Source: Anaerolineales bacterium
GTDB taxonomy: Bacteria > Chloroflexota > Anaerolineae > Anaerolineales > E44-bin32
Direction of reading: 5' to 3'
DNA length: 11,177 nt
Assembly: GCA_011772595.1 (NCBI GenBank)
Contig: WVZH01000491.1
Coordinates: forward strand, 1,544-12,720
Within the stretch, counting starts at the first letter, position 1. Each line of letters opens with the position of its first letter. The position numbers were made by a program, and so were the translations under genes. Positions 6,969 through 11,177 of this stretch are shown piece by piece. The notes under the pieces are model-generated. The model saw nothing but the letters and a program-made list of their open reading frames with translations. It had not been told where the DNA came from and searched no databases.

Positions 6969-8408
6969 ATGAACGATGTGACTCAAAAGAGCTTCTGGCG
7001 GTCGGGGTTGGCTTCATTGGTTGGCTTAATCCTCTTTGTCCTCATCATGGGATGGATCCCACAGCCAGAATTCCGAGGACCGACACTGCTGGTCATCGGT
7101 GTGCTATTAGCGCTTGTGCCGGCCTTTCTCTGGTTTATCTTTTTCTTCCAGCAGAACCGCAAGTCTCTAGAACCCAAGAGAACGGTTTGGCGAGTGCTCC
7201 TCTTCAGCGGATTGTTGGCCAGTGGCGCCGGATTACCGTTGATCAACCAATTGTTCCATATCCAAACATGGTTACACGGAAATCCCTGGTTGAAGCTACT
7301 GGGATTGATCTTGATCATGGGATTTACTCAGGAATTCCTCAAGTTCATGGCCATTCGCTACACCGTATTCCCAACAACAGATTTTCGTTCTCGGATCGAC
7401 GGTATGATTTTTGGTATCGCCGCCGGCCTCGGCTACGCCACTGTGCATAACGTTGAGTATGTCATATCCAGCAAAGGCGTCCTTCTCTTGGTTGGCAGTA
7501 TGCACATGGTCGTAACCGCCTTGGCCCACGCCGGCTTCGCAGCAATCCCGGGCTACTTTCTGGCAGGCGCGAAGTATGGGCGAAGGCCTATATGGTGGGT
7601 ACCTGCAGGCCTTGGCCTGGCGGCCGTATCCAACGGCGTCTTCACCCATCTGCGCCAAGAAATCACCGTCCGAGGTCTAGCCTACAACCCTCTAAACGCC
7701 ATGCTCATGGCGTTTGGCTTCGTCGTGCTTACACTGACCATTCTCTTCGTCATGATGCGCCGAGCGGAACGCCCTTCTTTGACCGACGTTGGGGTTGTAG
7801 AACCCAGTCCTCACGCGTATGAACTGGATACTCCCTGGGAGCAATCTCTGCGCTACGACGCCATGGTCATCGGCCTATTTGTCGTCGCCTTAGTCGGCGG
7901 TTGGATCCTAAAGGGAACCGTGGAGGGCGCTCGCGTTCCCTACTCAAGCCGGGATGGCCGACTTTCTCTCACATACCCTGCATCATGGACGAGCTTCGAC
8001 GAGAAAGAGACCCTGCTCACGATCCGAAATCTTCGTAGCGAGGGTCCTTTCAAAGTCGCATTGTGGGTCACGACTAGAGATCTTCCTCAGGATGGTGACA
8101 CCTCCATTCGCGAACTCATCACACCCTACACCGTGGAAAAGGGGGAACAGCTCACAGGTTTTCGCGTCTTGAGCATCCAGGAGCGTACGCTTGCAAATCT
8201 GGAGGCCGTCGAGATTACATATGTCTACATCGATACTCCTGTTGATAGTGGCAGCCAACTCGCCATACCTGTAGTTGTAAAGGGAGTTGACGTGCTCAAT
8301 GTTCACCGCGACACGCTGTTTGTGTTCACATTCGTCGCGCCTGCGGATTTATTCTCCGAAGAGATGAAGACCCTGCAGGCTCTTCTCAGCAGTGTCACAT
8401 TTGAGTAG
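6969..8408 (+). CDS. PrsW-like intramembrane protease family protein with PsbP-like extracytoplasmic tail
   Basis: The product has 479 residues. The ribosome binding site AGAGAGG (6954-6960) lies 8 nt before ATG 6969. Residues 12-315 contain about eight to nine hydrophobic helices and the PrsW motifs: QEFLK at 121-125 (family EExxK), DGMIFGIAAGLGYATVHNVEY at 144-164 in two overlapping blocks (family D-G-x-x-x-G...G-x-x-x-EN), and a conserved-type histidine in LAHAGFAAIPGYF (H187). PrsW proteases cleave membrane proteins such as anti-sigma factors. Here the first Glu of EExxK is Gln121 and the Glu of EN is His160, so activity is uncertain. After the last helix (about 297-315), residues 325-479 form a soluble domain beginning DGRLSLTYPASW, typical of PsbP/DUF1795-like domains and probably outside the membrane. 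A trypsin-like lipoprotein gene starts 20 nt downstream, which suggests a joint envelope role. The fusion is the main odd feature. Confidence 0.85.
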   Translation: MNDVTQKSFWRSGLASLVGLILFVLIMGWIPQPEFRGPTLLVIGVLLALVPAFLWFIFFFQQNRKSLEPKRTVWRVLLFSGLLASGAGLPLINQLFHIQTWLHGNPWLKLLGLILIMGFTQEFLKFMAIRYTVFPTTDFRSRIDGMIFGIAAGLGYATVHNVEYVISSKGVLLLVGSMHMVVTALAHAGFAAIPGYFLAGAKYGRRPIWWVPAGLGLAAVSNGVFTHLRQEITVRGLAYNPLNAMLMAFGFVVLTLTILFVMMRRAERPSLTDVGVVEPSPHAYELDTPWEQSLRYDAMVIGLFVVALVGGWILKGTVEGARVPYSSRDGRLSLTYPASWTSFDEKETLLTIRNLRSEGPFKVALWVTTRDLPQDGDTSIRELITPYTVEKGEQLTGFRVLSIQERTLANLEAVEITYVYIDTPVDSGSQLAIPVVVKGVDVLNVHRDTLFVFTFVAPADLFSEEMKTLQALLSSVTFE

Positions 8409-8428
8409 AGGCTCGAAAGGAGGTTACC

Positions 8429-9937
8429 ATGCGTCGGGCATTCGGACTGATAACCCTGCTGATGGCCCTGTTCTTGGCGGGCTGCGGCCAAGCGAGTCCA
8501 ACTCCTTCCACTCCAAAGCCTACCAAGGCGCCCAAAGCTACCCCGACGGCAACACCTCTTCCAAAGCTCACAACCGAGCAGATTCAATCCTTGGCTTTAT
8601 CCTCCGTTTTCATCGAGGCATTAATCACAGAAGAAGGAGAGTTGATAACAGGCTGGTCCGGCTCAGGCACACTACTATCCGCTAACGGTATTATTCTCAC
8701 CAACGCCCACATTGTCACGGGCGCTGATGCCCTGGTCGTTAGCCTGACCAGGCGAACCGATCAGCCTCCAATTCCCTCCTATTACGCAGAACCCATCGAG
8801 ATCAGCAACGTCCTTGACCTCGCCTTGATACAAGTAACCTCCGATATCGACGGTAATGAGATCGAACCTGGACTCCTCCGCTTGCCCTTTGCGCCTCGGG
8901 GCGACTCAGATAACCTCGAGCTAGGTGCAAACATTCACGTGTTTGGTTTCCCAGGGGTTGGGGGTGAAACGCTCACTTTTACGAAAGGCACAGTGAGCGG
9001 ATTCGAGACCGATGACCTTGGGAAAGGGTCATTGGAAAGGGTTTGGATAAAATCCGACGCTGAAATCTCCCCAGGCAACAGCGGTGGGACGGCGGTCGAT
9101 GATCGAGGCTTTCTCGTCGGGGTGCCAACCTTTGTAACCTCCGATGATAGGACCGCGGGAAGGATCAGTCGTCTGCGACCCACAAACCTTGTCGTTTATC
9201 TGATCACCCAGCCCCCGCAACGCATCGTCGACGCTGCGCTCTACGAGCCCAATGATGATCAGGACTCGGCATACGGTCCCCTGGAAGCAGGGATCACCTA
9301 TACTGCTTTCCTTCACCAGAACGACATCGACTTCTATTACTTCGAAACACAGACCTCGGAGCCCATCCATATCTTCCTGACCGACATCGCGGAAGATGTC
9401 GATTACGACCTATATCTCCTATATCTCTACAATGATGATTTGTGGTCGGCGGGTGAGTCTGAGGGAGAAACATCTACCGAAGCTATCGCCCATACCCCTT
9501 GGGAAGCCGGGACATTCTACATCGCTGTTGTTCCATATAAAGGTTACAGTCTTGAGGAACCTTATGTCCTTCAAGCCCTCTTCGACGGCGCCTCAGTGCC
9601 CCCGATCCTTCCTGAATGGTTTTTTGTCACCATCAAAGGGCGTGTCGTGGACGCTAACACCGGCGAGGGGATCGCGGGCGCGGTCTTTAGCCTCCTCGTT
9701 CCAGGGGTAACAGGGGAGGAATTCATCGACGAAAACATGCCTTCAGAGATGATCCAGACCTCCTCAATCACGGACGAAGATGGCGCTTTCTCCTTGCACG
9801 ACGTTCCCCGAGGACAGACCTACACCGGCATCATCATTACAGACACATTCACCGTATGGGAGAACGACTGGATCACCATTTGGGACGATGACCCCCCCAT
9901 CGTGGATGTCGGCGAGATCACTGTCTCTTCAGAGTAG
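8429..9937 (+). CDS. Trypsin-like serine protease lipoprotein with PPC and carboxypeptidase-regulatory-like domains
   Basis: The product has 502 residues, with a very strong AAAGGAGG ribosome binding site 5 nt before the ATG. A lipoprotein signal (RR, hydrophobic core, LAGC with lipidated Cys19) is followed by a Pro/Thr/Lys/Ala-rich linker (about 22-48). Residues 50-262 form a trypsin-like (S1, DegP/HtrA-type) protease with catalytic His94 (TNAHIV), Asp130 (VLDLALIQV) and Ser218 (PGNSGG), all present. There is no PDZ domain. Residues about 271-385 match a bacterial pre-peptidase C-terminal (PPC) domain: YEPNDD, DIDFYYFET, DVDYDLYLLYLYN and a final GTFYIAVVPY. Residues about 400-500 match a carboxypeptidase regulatory-like beta-sandwich: IKGRVVDANTGEGIAGAVF and DEDGAFSLHDVPRG. 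It probably acts at the cell surface in protein turnover or signalling. It sits directly behind the PrsW-like gene, which suggests a common transcript. The domain assignment is strong; the substrate is unknown. Confidence 0.93.
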   Translation: MRRAFGLITLLMALFLAGCGQASPTPSTPKPTKAPKATPTATPLPKLTTEQIQSLALSSVFIEALITEEGELITGWSGSGTLLSANGIILTNAHIVTGADALVVSLTRRTDQPPIPSYYAEPIEISNVLDLALIQVTSDIDGNEIEPGLLRLPFAPRGDSDNLELGANIHVFGFPGVGGETLTFTKGTVSGFETDDLGKGSLERVWIKSDAEISPGNSGGTAVDDRGFLVGVPTFVTSDDRTAGRISRLRPTNLVVYLITQPPQRIVDAALYEPNDDQDSAYGPLEAGITYTAFLHQNDIDFYYFETQTSEPIHIFLTDIAEDVDYDLYLLYLYNDDLWSAGESEGETSTEAIAHTPWEAGTFYIAVVPYKGYSLEEPYVLQALFDGASVPPILPEWFFVTIKGRVVDANTGEGIAGAVFSLLVPGVTGEEFIDENMPSEMIQTSSITDEDGAFSLHDVPRGQTYTGIIITDTFTVWENDWITIWDDDPPIVDVGEITVSSE

Positions 9938-10050
9938 CTGGGCATTCATGGAACAGATTATTATGACGCCACATGTGTCATTCAGATGATCAGAACTCGC
10001 GGTTTGACGGACCTGATAAACGCTGACGTTCGATGGAAAGGAGTTGAAAA

Positions 10051-10557
10051 ATGACAGAACGAAGCTCGAGTTCTCCGTTGCCGGTCTTGATTATCATCGT
10101 CCTCGCTGCGGCAAGCCTCATCCAGCTCATCGCGCCAAACCTTCTTCACCCAGGCCTGACATTGTTCCTCATCGGTGTTGTCTTCCTCATACTCCACTTC
10201 ATCAATTGGGTGCGGGAGGCGATCACGCTCATCACCGGTTGGGTGCTTGCTGGTTTCGGCCTAAGTTTCTGGGGATTGTCCCTCGAAACGCTCGCACCCT
10301 ATGGTGCCACCTTGCTCCTATTCGGCCTGGGGCTCGCCTTCTTGGCCATCTTTATCACCACGAGCCCTGAAGAAACCATCGACAGTAAGAGATGGCCACT
10401 CGTACCCGGTATCTTGCTGCTACTCGTGGGCATCGTTATATCCCTCGAGGGCACCATCGGCCGGGAGCGGTTCTGGAGCTACCTCGTCCCGCTCATACCC
10501 TCCATCGTGGCGATCTGGTATCTCGTCGAATGGCGCCGAGGAGGGGTCGGAAGATAG
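10051..10557 (+). CDS. Small six-helix membrane protein of unknown function
   Basis: The product has 168 residues, and a strong AAAGGAG ribosome binding site lies 7 nt before ATG 10051. It is almost entirely hydrophobic, with predicted helices at about 11-28, 36-52, 59-78, 84-102, 115-133 and 141-158. Short polar connectors (EETIDSKRW at 107-115) and a basic C-terminal tail (WRRGGVGR) fit an inside-positive end. The RWPLVPGILLLLVG stretch resembles repeat units of small bacterial membrane proteins such as the LiaF/DUF5668 type, but this is not enough to assign a family. It follows the serine-protease gene by 113 nt and precedes a perfect hairpin, so it may be the last gene of the same unit. 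No catalytic motif is visible. Confidence 0.8.
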   Translation: MTERSSSSPLPVLIIIVLAAASLIQLIAPNLLHPGLTLFLIGVVFLILHFINWVREAITLITGWVLAGFGLSFWGLSLETLAPYGATLLLFGLGLAFLAIFITTSPEETIDSKRWPLVPGILLLLVGIVISLEGTIGRERFWSYLVPLIPSIVAIWYLVEWRRGGVGR

Positions 10558-10587
10558 GGAGGAAGATTTCAGCACGCACGAAAGAAT

Positions 10588-10616
10588 GGGGCGTCTTTTC
10601 TCTGCGAAGACGCCCC
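10588..10616. terminator. Perfect 10-bp hairpin, possible terminator at the end of the protease unit
   Basis: GGGGCGTCTT (10588-10597) pairs perfectly with AAGACGCCCC (10607-10616) around a 9-nt loop, 31 nt after the stop codon of the small membrane protein. No T-run follows on the plus strand. On the minus strand the stem is followed by a moderately T-rich ATTCTTTC. It is a good transcript-end or stabilising hairpin, but a classical intrinsic terminator is not proven. Confidence 0.5.
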
Positions 10617-10935
10617 TGACTACAATCGACGCAATGTTGATCCCCAACCTCAGCATTCCCGGACAAACGCTCGTGATGTGGCCTCACCCCAAGAGATCCA
10701 AAGCGCTTCGATCAGACCTTCCCTAAACTGGGTCAGATGGAGTAAGGTTAAGCTGTTTCCAAGGCAATGGATGGAACAGATCGTCCGATTGGTAACGATA
10801 GGAAACGAGTGGGTAGGGGTCGAAGCGAAAGTACAGCCCTTCTTGTATGGCAGGGTCTTGATTGCCTTGCAACAATCGACGCTACGCTGCGAATCCAAAC
10901 TGAGTGACCCCCCGCTTCCAGGTCAGGCATGCGAA

Positions 10936-11177
10936 ATGGTCGTTCGACGCAAATGGCATCTTGAGATCGAGGTGGATCAAGTCCTGCGAGGACAAGGCGC
11001 GGAACCCAAGACCGTTCGTTCACGCAGCCCGCAACTGATACCATTCGCGGAACGCGCGCTTGAAGAGGGTGCAGCACTCATTCAACCTGCGGTGCTCTAC
11101 CAACGGATGGACATCCTCGAACTTCGCCACGAACAACTGCGTCTGATGGGTGACGCAGTTTTGCACGGCTTTCTCCT
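10936..11177 (+). CDS. Protein related to the B12-dependent methionine synthase activation-domain family, N-terminal fragment
   Basis: An open plus-strand frame runs off the right edge. The segment reads like genuine coding sequence: LEIEVDQVLRGQGAEP, then RSRSPQLIPFAERALEEG, then QPAVLYQRMDILELRHEQL and a following hydrophobic-rich stretch. From memory, this order (a 'VLRGQGADP' motif, a helical AE.AL.EG region, a P-V-x-Y segment and an H-E-x-L element) begins proteins annotated as related to the vitamin B12-dependent methionine synthase activation domain. The match cannot be verified here. ATG 10936 gives an N-terminus of the expected length and has a weak CAGG eight bases upstream. An alternative ATG at 10771 in the same frame, with AAGG upstream, would add 55 residues of poor composition. 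The active region of such proteins would lie beyond the window. Confidence 0.5.
   Translation, partial: MVVRRKWHLEIEVDQVLRGQGAEPKTVRSRSPQLIPFAERALEEGAALIQPAVLYQRMDILELRHEQLRLMGDAVLHGFL

Noticed and set aside
9963..9981. ATGAC/GTCAT hairpin after the serine protease gene as a terminator
   Set aside because: Only five base pairs, no T-run, and the next gene may be co-transcribed.
10748..11077. Minus-strand open frame of 109 codons
   Set aside because: It is antisense to the partial plus-strand gene, whose translation has clear protein-like motifs.

Overview
The window looks like a chromosomal segment of an environmental bacterium, most plausibly a member of the Chloroflexota (Anaerolineae-like). 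This is an inference. It rests on a Thr/Pro-rich linker behind a lipobox, a trypsin-like/PPC domain lipoprotein, a PrsW-type protease with a PsbP-like tail, a zinc-ribbon multi-membrane protein, and moderate-to-high GC with strong AGGAG-type ribosome binding sites. No rRNA, tRNA, CRISPR array or intact insertion sequence was seen.

Layout: (1) positions 1-1892, minus strand, hold the first 630 codons of a large membrane protein with an N-terminal CXXC/CXXC zinc ribbon; its 3' end lies outside the window. (2) About 1 kb without a convincing gene follows (1893-2924), separating this gene from a divergent plus-strand operon. (3) Positions 2925-6263 carry four tightly packed genes: two different SCP2/thiolase-like proteins followed by two different DUF35 proteins (zinc ribbon plus OB fold). 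Spacings are 13 nt, 15 nt and a 4-nt ATGA overlap, so they are almost certainly co-transcribed. A candidate terminator follows. (4) A 0.7-kb gap (6264-6968) has no convincing gene. (5) Positions 6969-10557 carry a probable envelope unit: a PrsW-like membrane protease with a PsbP-like extracytoplasmic tail, a trypsin-like serine protease lipoprotein with PPC and carboxypeptidase-regulatory-like domains, and a small six-helix membrane protein. A perfect 10-bp stem follows. (6) The start of another plus-strand gene runs off the right edge; it resembles the N-terminal region of proteins related to the B12-dependent methionine synthase activation domain.

The most interesting part is the four-gene thiolase/DUF35 operon. 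Both thiolase-like proteins lack the nucleophilic cysteine of true thiolases. Both also lack the GHP histidine and the C-terminal HNxGG-type motif, and they differ from each other at these sites. Known thiolase-DUF35 pairs include the BbsAB thiolase, the Ltp2-ChsH2 retro-aldolase, PhlC/PhlB and the archaeal thiolase/HMG-CoA synthase complex. A doubled arrangement (alpha, beta, and two DUF35 subunits) with unconventional active sites suggests a hetero-oligomeric CoA-ester enzyme with non-thiolase chemistry, for example a retro-aldol or C-acyl transfer. The substrate cannot be read from the window, because no dehydrogenase, hydratase or CoA ligase lies next to it.
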